Source: Candidatus Haliotispira prima (GTDB lineage: Bacteria > Spirochaetota > Spirochaetia > SP-2023). From it: a stretch of DNA of 64,000 nt. Every line of letters starts with the position of its first letter. Position 1 is the stretch's first letter. The position numbers were made by a program, and so were the translations under genes. Location of the stretch: contig CP123443.1 of the NCBI GenBank assembly GCA_029867005.1, positions 744,001 through 808,000 on the forward strand, written 5' to 3'. The notes below the pieces were generated by a model. That model ran no database searches and was not told the DNA's origin. It was given only the letters and a program-made list of their open reading frames with translations. Shown here in pieces: positions 1-7,327 of the stretch.

Positions 1-2
1 GT

Positions 3-791
3 AATTTGTATTGGTTAATGTTCCTTTGGTTTTTACCAGCTGTTTTTATATTTATGGTTTTTATTGATATTGATAAGTCTAGAAAGAATATTTGGTTGGC
101 AGGATTTACAATAGTAATTTTTATTAAATCCTTATGTGGTTATGAATATTTAAGTACAATAGTGTTATTTTCATTAGCTATATTTTTTATAGCACCTTTT
201 TTAGAAGAAAAACCATTAACTAAGGTACGATCTATAAAATATATTATATTAATATTTTCACTGGCTTTATTAGGTTTTAGTTTAGCTATCTTAATTCATG
301 CATATTTACGGGGTGAGGGCAACTTATTATTAGGGCTAAAGTCAATCTATGAAAAAGATGTCCTGAGAAGAACATTAATGGGAGATACAACGAGATTTAA
401 TCCTGAACTTGATGGTTTTCGGCTTCATGATTCATTAAATAGCAGTATATTTGAAGTATTAAAAATATATATATTGGGTTGGTATGACGATCTCCTAAAA
501 AATATAAGTAGTCATAATTTCAAATTTTTAATTTTATTAAATATATACATTATATTTTTTAGTACTGAGATGTTACAAAAGAAAAAATTAAATATGGCTA
601 TATTTATTGTGTATTTAGCTGTACCTCTTAGTTGGTTTATTTTGGGCAAATCTCATTCATTCATACATACAGGGCACAATTTTGTCCTATGGTATTTGGG
701 TTTTGTTGGTGTTTTATTCTATATACCAATTCAATATATTTATAATTTTTGTGTAAGATGCTTAAGAGAGATAAATGAAACAAATCCCTAG
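3..791 (+). CDS. Polytopic membrane protein, 5'-truncated by window edge
   Basis: The reading frame is open to the left edge, so the true start is outside the window. At least 262 residues remain, with about six or seven hydrophobic segments (for example WLMFLWFLPAVFIFMVF near the start and WYLGFVGVLFYIPIQYIY near the end) and a His-rich loop (HSFIHTGH). This resembles the C-terminal part of large inner-membrane proteins of polysaccharide clusters such as GT-C enzymes or polymerases, but no catalytic motif is visible. The stop overlaps the next gene's ATG by 17 bases, which suggests translational coupling. Base composition is very AT-rich, unlike the core genes after 7.3 kb. Function unassigned. 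Confidence 0.6.
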   Translation, partial: NLYWLMFLWFLPAVFIFMVFIDIDKSRKNIWLAGFTIVIFIKSLCGYEYLSTIVLFSLAIFFIAPFLEEKPLTKVRSIKYIILIFSLALLGFSLAILIHAYLRGEGNLLLGLKSIYEKDVLRRTLMGDTTRFNPELDGFRLHDSLNSSIFEVLKIYILGWYDDLLKNISSHNFKFLILLNIYIIFFSTEMLQKKKLNMAIFIVYLAVPLSWFILGKSHSFIHTGHNFVLWYLGFVGVLFYIPIQYIYNFCVRCLREINETNP

Positions 792-1545
792 ACATGTAAA
801 AACATTATTAAAGAGTAAATCTAATTGTTACTGTATAATAGTGCCAGTGATAAATGAAGGTAGACAGATACGTTTACAACTAAAAGAAATGTCTAATTTT
901 TCAGATAAAATAGATATAATTATAGCTGATGGTGGAAGTACTGATGATTCTCTGGATGTTAACTATTTAAAATCTTGTAATGTGCGAGTTTTACTCACGA
1001 AGAATGATAAGGGAAAGCTTTCTGCACAACTCCGAATGGCTTATAGTTTTGCTTTGGAAGAAGGGTATGAAGGTATTATTACAATTGACGGTAATGGTAA
1101 AGATAGTATAGATAGTATTCCGATATTTATAGAAAAACTTGCTGATGGATATGATATGATTCAGGGAAGTAGATTTGTTCTTGGTGGTGATGCTGTAAAT
1201 ACACCAAAGACAAGATTACTTGCCATAAAATTACTTCATATACCTTTTATTTCAATGATTGCTGGATTTAAATATACAGATACAACAAACGGTTATAGAG
1301 GATATAGTAAGAAGTATTTAGAATATCCAGGTTTAGAGCCCTTTCGAGATATATTTGATACATATGAATTATTAGCTTATTTATCTGTAAAAGCTCCAAT
1401 GTTAGGATTAAAAGTTTGTGAAGTACCTGTTACCAGGAGTTACCCAGTTTCCGGAAAAGTGCCGACCAAAATTAGTCCAATTAAGGGAAATCTTTTGTTG
1501 ATAAAAATTCTTTGGAACCTGGCTTTTGGAAAATATAATCCATGA
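775..1545 (+). CDS. Glycosyltransferase family 2 (DPM1-like)
   Basis: This is a 256-residue GT-A fold glycosyltransferase. The nucleotide-sugar binding strand is seen at residues 20-30 (CIIVPVINEGR), the acidic ADGGSTDD motif at 51-58, and a metal-binding region around TIDGNGKD at 103-110. The layout matches dolichol-phosphate-mannose synthase-like GT2 enzymes that move a sugar from a nucleotide carrier to a lipid phosphate at the inner membrane. There are no obvious C-terminal membrane helices. It overlaps both neighbours (17 bases upstream, 4 bases downstream) and so belongs to one translationally coupled polysaccharide operon. With the GtrA-like gene downstream, a lipid-linked sugar donor role is reasonable, but the sugar is unknown. 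Confidence 0.85.
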   Translation: MKQIPRHVKTLLKSKSNCYCIIVPVINEGRQIRLQLKEMSNFSDKIDIIIADGGSTDDSLDVNYLKSCNVRVLLTKNDKGKLSAQLRMAYSFALEEGYEGIITIDGNGKDSIDSIPIFIEKLADGYDMIQGSRFVLGGDAVNTPKTRLLAIKLLHIPFISMIAGFKYTDTTNGYRGYSKKYLEYPGLEPFRDIFDTYELLAYLSVKAPMLGLKVCEVPVTRSYPVSGKVPTKISPIKGNLLLIKILWNLAFGKYNP

Positions 1546-2678
1546 AAAATTATGATTGTATAATTATAGGAGGTGGATTTTATGGAACTATATTAGGACT
1601 TTTTTTAAAAGAATATTTTAATGATATTATTATTTTGGAAAAGGAAAATGATATTTTACAGAGAGCCAGTTTTGTGAATCAAGCGAGAGTTCATATGGGA
1701 TATCATTATCCTAGAAGTTTAATAACAGCATATAGATCATCAGTAAATTTTCCTAAATTTATAACAGATTTTGAGAAAGCCATCAAAAATGATTTTGATA
1801 AATATTATGCAATTTCAAAAGTTAATTCAAAAGTAAGTGCAAATCAATTTTATTCAATATGTAAAAATTTAGGATCACCTATTAGTAGGGCTCCTAATAA
1901 TATAAAAGAAATTTTTAGTGATAGAATGATAGAGGATGTTTTTAAAGTAAAGGAATTTGTGTTTGATGCAAAAATATTAAAAGAAATAATTTGGGATAAA
2001 CTTGAAGAAAATAAGTGTGAATTAAAGCTTAATACCGAAGTTAGAAGTGTTAAAGTAAATAATAATTTATTAAATGTAAAACTTAATGATAATAATACTA
2101 TAAATGGAAGATTTATTTTTAACTGTACATATTCAGGAATAAATACAGTTTTACAAAATTCAGGTCTTCCTTTATTGAGTTTAAAGCATGAGATTACAGA
2201 AATGGCTTTAATTAAACTTCCTGATGGCTTCAAAGATTTTGCTATTACAGTGATGGATGGTCCATTTTTTTCTATTATGCCTTTCCCTTCCAGAAATTTA
2301 AATACATTGAGCCATGTGAGGTATACTCCTCATGTGAGCTGGGTAGATAATGAAGAGTATCATAATGGATATAATATTCTAACAGATTATAAAAAAAGAT
2401 CTAATTTTCGCTATATGATTAATGATGTAAAAAGATATATACCAATGTTCAAAAATATAGTCTATGAAGATAGCTTATTTGAAGTAAAGACTGTACAGGT
2501 AAAAAATGAAAGAGATGATGGTAGACCTATACTTTTTATGAAAGACTATGGGATGAAGAATTTCTCAAATATTTTGGGAGGTAAAATTGATAATATTTAT
2601 GAAATTTTAGATGCAATAAAAGAGACTGAGATATTACTAAATATAAAAAAACAAAATCTTTGGAATATCTTTTCATGA
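1542..2678 (+). CDS. FAD-dependent oxidoreductase (DAO-type)
   Basis: A 378-residue flavoprotein. The dinucleotide-binding fold starts at residue 5 with IIIGGGFYGT (GxGxxG type), followed by an acidic end of strand two (IILEKEND). DAO-superfamily proteins oxidise amine or hydroxyl groups on small substrates. Homologous genes occur in O-antigen and teichoic-type clusters with unknown substrates. The ATG overlaps the stop of the GT2 gene (ATGA) and its own stop overlaps the GtrA start (ATGA), so it is firmly part of the operon. AT-rich codon use matches its neighbours and differs from the core chromosome, suggesting acquisition. The exact reaction cannot be read from the sequence. Confidence 0.75.
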   Translation: MKNYDCIIIGGGFYGTILGLFLKEYFNDIIILEKENDILQRASFVNQARVHMGYHYPRSLITAYRSSVNFPKFITDFEKAIKNDFDKYYAISKVNSKVSANQFYSICKNLGSPISRAPNNIKEIFSDRMIEDVFKVKEFVFDAKILKEIIWDKLEENKCELKLNTEVRSVKVNNNLLNVKLNDNNTINGRFIFNCTYSGINTVLQNSGLPLLSLKHEITEMALIKLPDGFKDFAITVMDGPFFSIMPFPSRNLNTLSHVRYTPHVSWVDNEEYHNGYNILTDYKKRSNFRYMINDVKRYIPMFKNIVYEDSLFEVKTVQVKNERDDGRPILFMKDYGMKNFSNILGGKIDNIYEILDAIKETEILLNIKKQNLWNIFS

Positions 2679-3078
2679 AAAAGTATATTTTATTAAAACA
2701 GTTAATAACCTATGGAATGGTTGGTGTGGTTACGACACTCTTAAAACTAATTACTCTATATGTACTAAGAGATGTATTTCAGATTGTAACTTTTGTAAGT
2801 CTTTCAGTTTCATATCTTGTTGCAGTAATCATACATTTTATTGCGAATAATTATCTTACTTTTAAAAAAAATAGAAAAAAATTACAAGAATGATAATAAT
2901 AAGATATCTGTTAGCTTTTTGTATTGCCTTTTTATTTTATACTGGAAATATTTGGATATTAAATGATGTTATTGGTCTAGTATTTTATATAGCAGTTGCA
3001 ATAGGCCTTTTTCTAAGTTTTATTTTTAACTATTTCTTATATAAAAAATGGGTCTGGACAAGTTTAGATGATTTATAG
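2675..3078 (+). pseudogene. GtrA-family membrane protein, frameshifted in a poly-A tract
   Basis: Two overlapping frames together make one GtrA-like protein. The first (2675-2893) has two membrane helices ending with the typical NNYLTFKK. The second (2890-3078) has the other two, ending NYFLYKKWVW. GtrA proteins are about 130 residues with four helices and flip or assist lipid-linked sugars. One extra A in the A7 run at 2875-2881 would fuse the halves into about 134 residues. The last codons lie inside the left inverted repeat of the IS element, so the insertion landed at the gene's end. Either a genuine frameshift, an A-tract on/off switch, or a sequencing error. The two halves could also be translated separately via the ATGA overlap. 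Confidence 0.7.
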
Positions 3079-3782
3079 AGAGTCTAAACTCTGTCTAAAC
3101 AATGAAAATAAATACTGTAGGTATACGCATATTTCGGAGTCAAAATTTCGGCAGATTTTATTCTATTTTTCTAATGATGAGACGGCGGCTAAGAAAGCCG
3201 CATACACAAAAATATCTCGAAATACCATCAATTCGATTTTTGCTAAACTCCGTGTAAAAATCACTGAATTAAGTTTTAGTAAATAAATAGAAGCAGTGAC
3301 TTTGAAGTTGACGAGTCCTATTCTGATGCGAGAAGAGTTTGTGGAAAACGTGAGTGTGGTGCGGTTGGTAAAACTCCGGTCTTTTGTATTTTGAAACGTG
3401 AAGGAAAAGTTACTATAAATATTGTCAAAAACTGTACAAAGAATGAACTATTACCGATAATGGAAGGCAATATTCTTGAAGGTTCAACGACTTACAGTGA
3501 TAGTTGGCGTGCTTATGACGTCTTGATTTTAAATGGTTATGAACATTATAGTGTCTACGACAGCAAGAATAAGTTTACACGTGGTAAGAGTGATATTAAT
3601 GGTCTTGAGTCGTTTGGGAGCTTTTCAAAAAGGTGTTTAGCTAAATTTAATGAGCTTAGTAATGAGACTTTTCATTTGCATTTGAAGGAGTGTCAGTTTA
3701 GATGGAACCACAGACAGACAGATTGGTATGAGGCTCTGCTAAAAATTCTGAGGAAGAATCCATTCTAATACTTATCCAGACC
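3051..3782 (+). mobile_element. Decayed IS1595-family insertion sequence
   Basis: The ends form 13-bp inverted repeats: GGTCTGGACAAGT at 3051-3063 and ACTTATCCAGACC at 3770-3782 (12 of 13 match). Between them lies a frameshifted IS1595-type transposase. The length of 732 bp fits the short ISXO2/IS1016-like members. No clear 8-bp target duplication is seen in the flanking bases, so the element is old or one end has changed. It sits exactly at the 3' end of the GtrA gene and supplies that gene's final codons and stop. Confidence 0.7.
3068..3768 (+). pseudogene. IS1595-family transposase, frameshifted
   Basis: The N-terminal part (3068-3286) carries ISESKFRQILFYFSNDETAA, the helical region typical of IS1595 transposases. 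After a frame change near 3286 the second frame (from about 3289) reads FEVDESY, the first catalytic Asp context of the DDE/DDEK domain. It continues with GKTPVFCILKREGKV, then STTYSDSWRAYDVL (second Asp), and ends with HLKECQFRWNHR. At least one frameshift and a stop at 3280 (in the second frame) break it, so it is inactive. Confidence 0.8.
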
Positions 3783-3947
3783 TCAAAAATTTGTATTTAT
3801 GCAGTATTTTCAAAATATATTAAGGTTTCTCTAATTAGGCTGTAATTTGGGGTAGGTTTTTTTGGGGGGATATCGAAATTCTAGAAAAGTGAGTGGATAG
3901 AAGTGAAGATATTTTTAAAAGAGTCTGCTAATGGGGAGGAGTATACA

Positions 3948-4013
3948 AAGTCGTAACAAGCTAGCCCCAGGTAAATAACACGGGTGCGGTACGGCCTGGA
4001 TCACCTCCTTTCA
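3948..4013 (+). rRNA. 16S rRNA 3'-end fragment, copy 1 (degenerate)
   Basis: The sequence begins AAGTCGTAACAAG (3948-3960) and ends GGATCACCTCCTTTC (near 3998-4012). These are the highly conserved last stretches of bacterial 16S rRNA including the anti-Shine-Dalgarno core CCTCC. The middle is expanded and altered relative to a real gene, and nothing upstream resembles the rest of 16S, so this is a relic and not a functional gene. Confidence 0.75.
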
Positions 4014-4265
4014 GAGTAAAAGGGCCTCGTAAGAGATAAACGGGAGTTTGTACACTTCAAAACAGACAGCCTCCTTAGCTGTCGAAAATGTCATGTCTTC
4101 CCGTTCTCATTTTTTGAAACCCCTCGGTTATTTAACTGTAGGGTTTATATTTTATATTTATTCAAAAAAGTCTCTGATGGATAGGTCTAAGACTTTGGTA
4201 AGCGTATTCAGCACAATGAAGCTTAGAATTTTTCTTTTATATTCAATAGAAAATAGATGATTGTA
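3962..4265 (+). repeat. Module copy 1: 16S tail, hairpin, opposing XRE remnant
   Basis: This segment aligns closely by eye with 5428-5722. Shared parts in order are the 16S tail, the spacer AGGGCCTCGTAAGAG, a hairpin module and the C-terminal codons of an XRE-type regulator on the minus strand. In this copy the outer stem AACGGGA (4039-4045) pairs with TCCCGTT (4099-4105) and the inner stem GACAGC (4065-4070) with GCTGTC (4078-4083). The two copies flank the nuclease gene as direct repeats about 1.47 kb apart. A shorter relative of the hairpin lies at 6824-6870. Confidence 0.65.
4158..4265 (-). pseudogene. XRE-family HTH regulator, C-terminal remnant 1
   Basis: On the minus strand the codons just before a TAA (complement of 4158-4160) read LTKVLDLSIRDFFE. 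This is the typical end of a small helix-turn-helix XRE/HTH_3 regulator (consensus like 'AxALxVSLxDFF'). Upstream the frame decays and no start is present. It faces the 16S tail fragment, suggesting that at the ancestral locus such a regulator gene converged on an rrs gene. Confidence 0.55.
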
Positions 4266-4332
4266 GGGCATAGCTCTAAAGTCGGAGAAAATTTGTAGAA
4301 TGGCTTGGAGTAGGTCTGGTCATAGGGTGGGA

Positions 4333-4385
4333 TTGCAATTTCGTACATTCCAAAGAGTGCCATGTCTTTCTTACTCTGGTTCATT
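4333..4385 (+). repeat. Short relative of the hairpin module upstream of the nuclease gene
   Basis: TTCGTACATTCCAAAGAGTG followed by CCATGTCTTTCTTACTC resembles 5895-5935 and the arms of the hairpin module at 4048-4105, without the inner hairpin. It ends about 70 bases before the nuclease start, as the sister copy ends about 60 bases before the TM2 gene. Function unknown; possibly a leader or a recombination scar. Confidence 0.35.
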
Positions 4386-4455
4386 TTTGTGTTGAGTAAA
4401 GTACCATTTTATAATAGATTATGGTGGAATATTTGTCGTATACGATGAGGTTGTC

Positions 4456-5430
4456 ATGAGAGAAAATATTTTTGAGAAGTTAATCAAAGATGAAGATACA
4501 GCAACTGAAGGACTAGTAAATATTATTTCGCAGTTTAAAAAACCTCGGGTTATTTTTTGTGAACTGGTGCCAGGGATAGATGACATCAATGCTGATACGA
4601 TTGAGACACAAATAAGACAAGGGAATCAAAAACCGGATATAATAGCAAAATGTGGCAGTACACTTTTGATAATTGAAGTAAAGGTCAAAACCTGTACAGA
4701 TTTACAAGATTCGCAAAGGGATGGTTATACCGATTTCTATAAAGAGTATAGAAAAAATCATAGTGATATTACCGATAAGAAATTAATATATTTAATTCCT
4801 AAAAATTATAAGCATAAAAGAAACTTGCCTAAAAATAGTTTTATAATTTCCTGGGAAGACTTACTGTCTAAATGGGAAACTGAGGGTTCTGTAGAAGGTG
4901 CGCCTGAGGGAAACATAGTATTAGCCGCATATTGCGAAAAACTGCGTGAGATTCTGGAGAGTGATATGGAAGTAAAGCTGAATAAAGAGGATATACCCCA
5001 ATTTCTCTCATATTCTATGAATTTCTGGCGACTCTTGGCTATTGTCAACACTATCAAGAAAAAGACGATAGATGGTTATAAAATAGAATTGTGTAATGAT
5101 GAGAATGAGTATTCTATCTACATATCAAAAGATAAAAAATATATTTTAGGTTTTGGTATATGGTATGAACTTGGGGAAAAATCTGAGGCAGGACCGCTGA
5201 ATTTATGGTTTAGTGACTACAAAGATTGGAACAGCGAGAGAACGAGTCAGATTAAGGAGTTATTGACTAACTCACCCGGTAGATGGCATTTAGAAAAAAG
5301 AGAAGAAGATGATTGGAATAGTGAAACTATCTGGGTTTTGACAAAGGATTTTTACGTTGCGGACGAAGATTTAATCAGTTCCGCTTGGGGTATCATAGAG
5401 TCTATTATCACGGAGACGGATGAAGGGTAG
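4456..5430 (+). CDS. PD-(D/E)XK nuclease superfamily protein
   Basis: A 324-residue protein with the nuclease signature in its N-terminal third: D61 in QKPDIIAK, then E74-V-K76 in LLIIEVKVKT, a spacing typical of the PD-(D/E)XK fold. The C-terminal half (from about residue 190) has a DNA-end or substrate-binding-like mixed fold with no known motif. Members include restriction-like and phage- or island-borne defence nucleases (PDDEXK_4-like), so a defence role is an inference. No methyltransferase or partner gene is adjacent. AT-rich. Its stop codon lies inside the second 16S-tail module, so the gene is bounded on both sides by the direct repeats. Confidence 0.65.
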   Translation: MRENIFEKLIKDEDTATEGLVNIISQFKKPRVIFCELVPGIDDINADTIETQIRQGNQKPDIIAKCGSTLLIIEVKVKTCTDLQDSQRDGYTDFYKEYRKNHSDITDKKLIYLIPKNYKHKRNLPKNSFIISWEDLLSKWETEGSVEGAPEGNIVLAAYCEKLREILESDMEVKLNKEDIPQFLSYSMNFWRLLAIVNTIKKKTIDGYKIELCNDENEYSIYISKDKKYILGFGIWYELGEKSEAGPLNLWFSDYKDWNSERTSQIKELLTNSPGRWHLEKREEDDWNSETIWVLTKDFYVADEDLISSAWGIIESIITETDEG

Positions 5431-5480
5431 CCCAAGTATTAACACGGGGGAGCTGCGGCCGGACCACCTCCTTCCAGAGT
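5428..5480 (+). rRNA. 16S rRNA 3'-end fragment, copy 2 (more degenerate)
   Basis: The stretch around GGACCACCTCCTTCC at 5461-5475 is a mutated 16S 3' terminus (compare GGATCACCTCCTTTC). It is followed by the same spacer as copy 1 (AAAGGGCCTCGTAAGAG). It begins with the stop codon of the nuclease gene. Confidence 0.6.
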
Positions 5481-5611
5481 GAAAGGGCCTCGTAAGAGGT
5501 AAACGGGAGTTTGTACACTTCCAAACAGACAGCCTCCTTAGCTGCCAAAAATGTCATGTCTTTTCCTCTCTTTTTATCGCTTTTCCCGGCCATTTGACTT
5601 AGGGAGGGCAC

Positions 5612-5722
5612 TCATTCAAAAAAATCTCGCATGGATACACCTAAGATTTTTGTAATTTGATTCAATACCACCAGAGTTGGAATCTTCTTTATTGTGCTCA
5701 AATGGAAAACAGATAATTGCTA
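5612..5722 (-). pseudogene. XRE-family HTH regulator, C-terminal remnant 2
   Basis: The minus-strand frame ending at the complement of 5612-5614 reads LSTIKKIPTLVVLNQITK and then ILGVSMRDFFE before a stop. This is the second half of an HTH_3 domain ('xLSxIExGxxxPTLxxL' followed by 'IAxxLxVSxxxFF'). An in-frame TAG at the complement of 5720-5722 ends the open frame upstream, so it is a remnant. It is clearly related to the remnant at 4158-4265 and better preserved. Confidence 0.65.
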
Positions 5723-5875
5723 GCCATCACCGGAATCTGTGGGAAACTTCAATATCATTATTTTATTTTTATAATATGATTTACATATTTTCTTAAAAAT
5801 TTTTGAACTGATTTATTCTTCTATTATTGAATATTGAAAGATAATTTGTATAATAATGGTCAAAGGTTACTTTGG

Positions 5876-5935
5876 AAAGAAGGCGAAGTTGTAACTTTGT
5901 ACATTTCAAAGAATGTGATGCCTTCTTTACTCTTT
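5876..5935 (+). repeat. Stem-loop upstream of the TM2 gene
   Basis: A perfect 9-bp stem AAAGAAGGC (5876-5884) / GCCTTCTTT (5920-5928) encloses TTTGTACATTTCAAAGAATG, related to 4333-4385 and to the arms of the 16S-tail module. It ends about 60 bases before the TM2 start and is followed by T-rich sequence. It could be a terminator or a leader structure. Confidence 0.45.
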
Positions 5936-5992
5936 TTTATTTTGGGTTAGAGAGATGGCCGTAAAAAAGGCCATCCGGAATTGGAGTAGGAA

Positions 5993-6253
5993 ATGTCTGA
6001 ATTGGATACAAAAAAGGAAGAAAGCGCGGATGTTTCTCCCAAGAGTCGTTTAGTGGCTGTTTTGCTTTCTTGGTTCTTGGGATACTTTGGTGTCCATCGA
6101 TTCTACTTGGGACGGACCAAATCGGCAATTATGCAAATATTATTTGGTTGGCTGACTTTTTTTATTTGGAATGTCGTAGATCTGATTATGTTGCTTTGCG
6201 GTACTTTCAGAGATAACGAGGGGAAACTGGTAAAAGATTGGGCTGTTAAATAG
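5993..6253 (+). CDS. TM2 domain-containing small membrane protein
   Basis: An 86-residue protein with a hydrophilic N-terminus of about 20 residues, then the TM2 signature. Helix one (LVAVLLSWFLGYFGVHRFYL) contains the conserved GxHRFYLG, a tight turn GRTKSAIMQI follows, and helix two is WLTFFIWNVVDLIML with the conserved W-x-x-D. TM2 proteins are small inner-membrane proteins, mostly of unknown function. The ATG follows GGAGTAGGAA, a good ribosome site. A strong terminator follows at 6300-6335, so the gene is probably a single transcription unit inside the accessory region. Confidence 0.85.
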   Translation: MSELDTKKEESADVSPKSRLVAVLLSWFLGYFGVHRFYLGRTKSAIMQILFGWLTFFIWNVVDLIMLLCGTFRDNEGKLVKDWAVK

Positions 6254-6299
6254 CTAGTTTGCTGTTTCAATATTATATTTTTCTTAGTTTTTCTCTTTT

Positions 6300-6335
6300 G
6301 AACCCCCCAATCATTTGATTGGGGGGTTCTGTTTT
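6300..6335 (+). terminator. Intrinsic terminator after the TM2 gene
   Basis: Perfect stem GAACCCCCCAATCA / TGATTGGGGGGTTC with a TT loop, followed by TGTTTT. Confidence 0.9.
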
Positions 6336-6429
6336 AATGCTTATTTAAAATTTTTAGTTAAACCTGCTGAATAATAGGTCCGTTTAGTGATTTATCTGAA
6401 CGTTATCCTATCATGGAAATAAATGGTAA

Positions 6430-6825
6430 AGAAAGGATCGTTTAGGTTCTGTTTTAGAGCAGTTTCGCAATTCTGAGGATGATGGCACATTAGAGCATAT
6501 TTCACCTCAGTCCAAACATGAACGGGAAGACGATGGTTGGGCTACCAGTGATGAATCTTATGGCAGACGTAAAAAAGAGTTAGATTTGCTTGAAAATGAC
6601 GGCTATATACCATATATAGGGAATTTGTGTCTTTTAGAGAAGAGTGCGAATAGCCGAGCAAGTAACCAAACATTCATGGAAAAGCGTAAAATCTATGAAG
6701 AGGAAGACTCTCTATTACATGTTCAGGAAATATCTAGCTTTGCGAGAAAGCTTTGGGGAACAAAAGCTATCGATGCGCGGGCTGACAAATTAAAAGAATT
6801 TATTACAGAACATTTTTCTGGGTAA
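6430..6825 (+). pseudogene. C-terminal remnant of DUF262/DUF1524 (GmrSD-type) nuclease
   Basis: The open frame starts after a stop at 6427 with no usable start codon. It reads LEHISPQSK near 6495-6521, equivalent to the HxxP nuclease motif (His-Ile-x-Pro) of DUF1524 HNH-like domains. The typical tail follows: IGNLCLLEKSANSRASN, then MEKRKIYEEEDS. In GmrSD-type systems the DUF262 domain senses or hydrolyses nucleotide and the DUF1524 domain cleaves modified phage DNA. Only the nuclease C-terminus remains here, so this is a dead defence gene. A hairpin module and a strong terminator follow at once. Confidence 0.7.
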
Positions 6826-6870
6826 GAGATGTAACAGCCTTCTTAGCTGTCAAAAAGGTGATATCTTCCT
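6824..6870 (+). repeat. Third relative of the hairpin module
   Basis: AAGAGAT (6824-6830) can pair with ATATCTT (6861-6867), and the inner stem ACAGC (6834-6838) with GCTGT (6846-6850). The loop CTTCTTA is close to CTCCTTA in copy 1. The stem letters differ from copy 1 while pairing is kept, which hints that the structure matters. It sits directly before the terminator. Confidence 0.45.
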
Positions 6871-6880
6871 GACTCTTTTG

Positions 6881-6915
6881 AAAACCCCCCGGTCATTTGG
6901 CCGGGGGGTTTTTTT
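6881..6915 (+). terminator. Intrinsic terminator closing the accessory island
   Basis: Stem AAAACCCCCCGG / CCGGGGGGTTTT with loop TCATTTGG, followed by a T run. Degenerate versions of the same sequence follow the hairpins at 4110-4145 and 5575-5605. Confidence 0.9.
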
Positions 6916-7327
6916 GAGGTGTTGTTGTGAAAATGCAGGCCGGCTGTCTAAATCTTCGGTGCCGGACCGGCCCAACCTGCTATGTAACGAGTGTCAAACG
7001 GCCTGAATCCAATGAATCCTATTTTGTACCAACGCCGCACAACAAATACGCTTACGTTCTTTTCTCTGCAACAACGATTTGCTATAATAGACTTCTTTAC
7101 AAAGGCCCGTTTCAATAGAATCACTTAACAGAGGAGGACAATACCTTCTGTCAAACCCAATTTTGCGGCAGATTGGCCTTTCTCTGATTTCGCAAGGTTT
7201 CTCATGGAAATGTGCCCTGCAAGCTAAGGAAGTTTCCCTAAACCGGTTTGGCCGGTTTGGCCGCAAGCTCGCTGCCGAACGGTGAGCAGCACCACAAAAA
7301 TCGTGACAAAAACGATGCGGAGTTTTT
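6916..7327. other. Intergenic transition from AT-rich island to GC-rich core
   Basis: No convincing gene is seen. Composition changes here from AT-rich to GC-rich. A TGCTATAAT extended -10 promoter lies at 7080-7088. Confidence 0.6.
7080..7088 (+). promoter_or_regulatory. Possible extended -10 promoter for the aminotransferase
   Basis: TGCTATAAT matches the extended -10 consensus TGnTATAAT. No good -35 box lies 17 bases upstream, which is tolerated for extended -10 promoters. It would give a leader of about 230 bases before the gene at 7328. Confidence 0.4.

Larger units (their letters stand above)
5428..5722 (+). repeat. Module copy 2: 16S tail, hairpin, opposing XRE remnant
   Basis: Direct-repeat partner of 3962-4265 with many substitutions. 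The inner hairpin survives in part (AGACAGCC then AGCTGCC near 5528-5546) while the outer stem has decayed. The XRE remnant on the opposite strand follows. Together the copies look like the ends of an insertion into, or a duplication of, an rrs-XRE convergent junction. Confidence 0.6.

Noticed and set aside
4048..4260. A 70-codon plus-strand open frame over the first hairpin module
   Set aside because: It crosses the hairpin and the opposing XRE remnant, has no ribosome site, and no family resemblance.
3900..6915. The hairpin modules as integron attC sites
   Set aside because: No GTTRRRY/RYYYAAC core pairs at the module ends and no integron integrase in the window.
6927..7118. A 63-codon frame in the island-core junction
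   Set aside because: No ribosome site, no motif, and it overlaps the extended -10 promoter.
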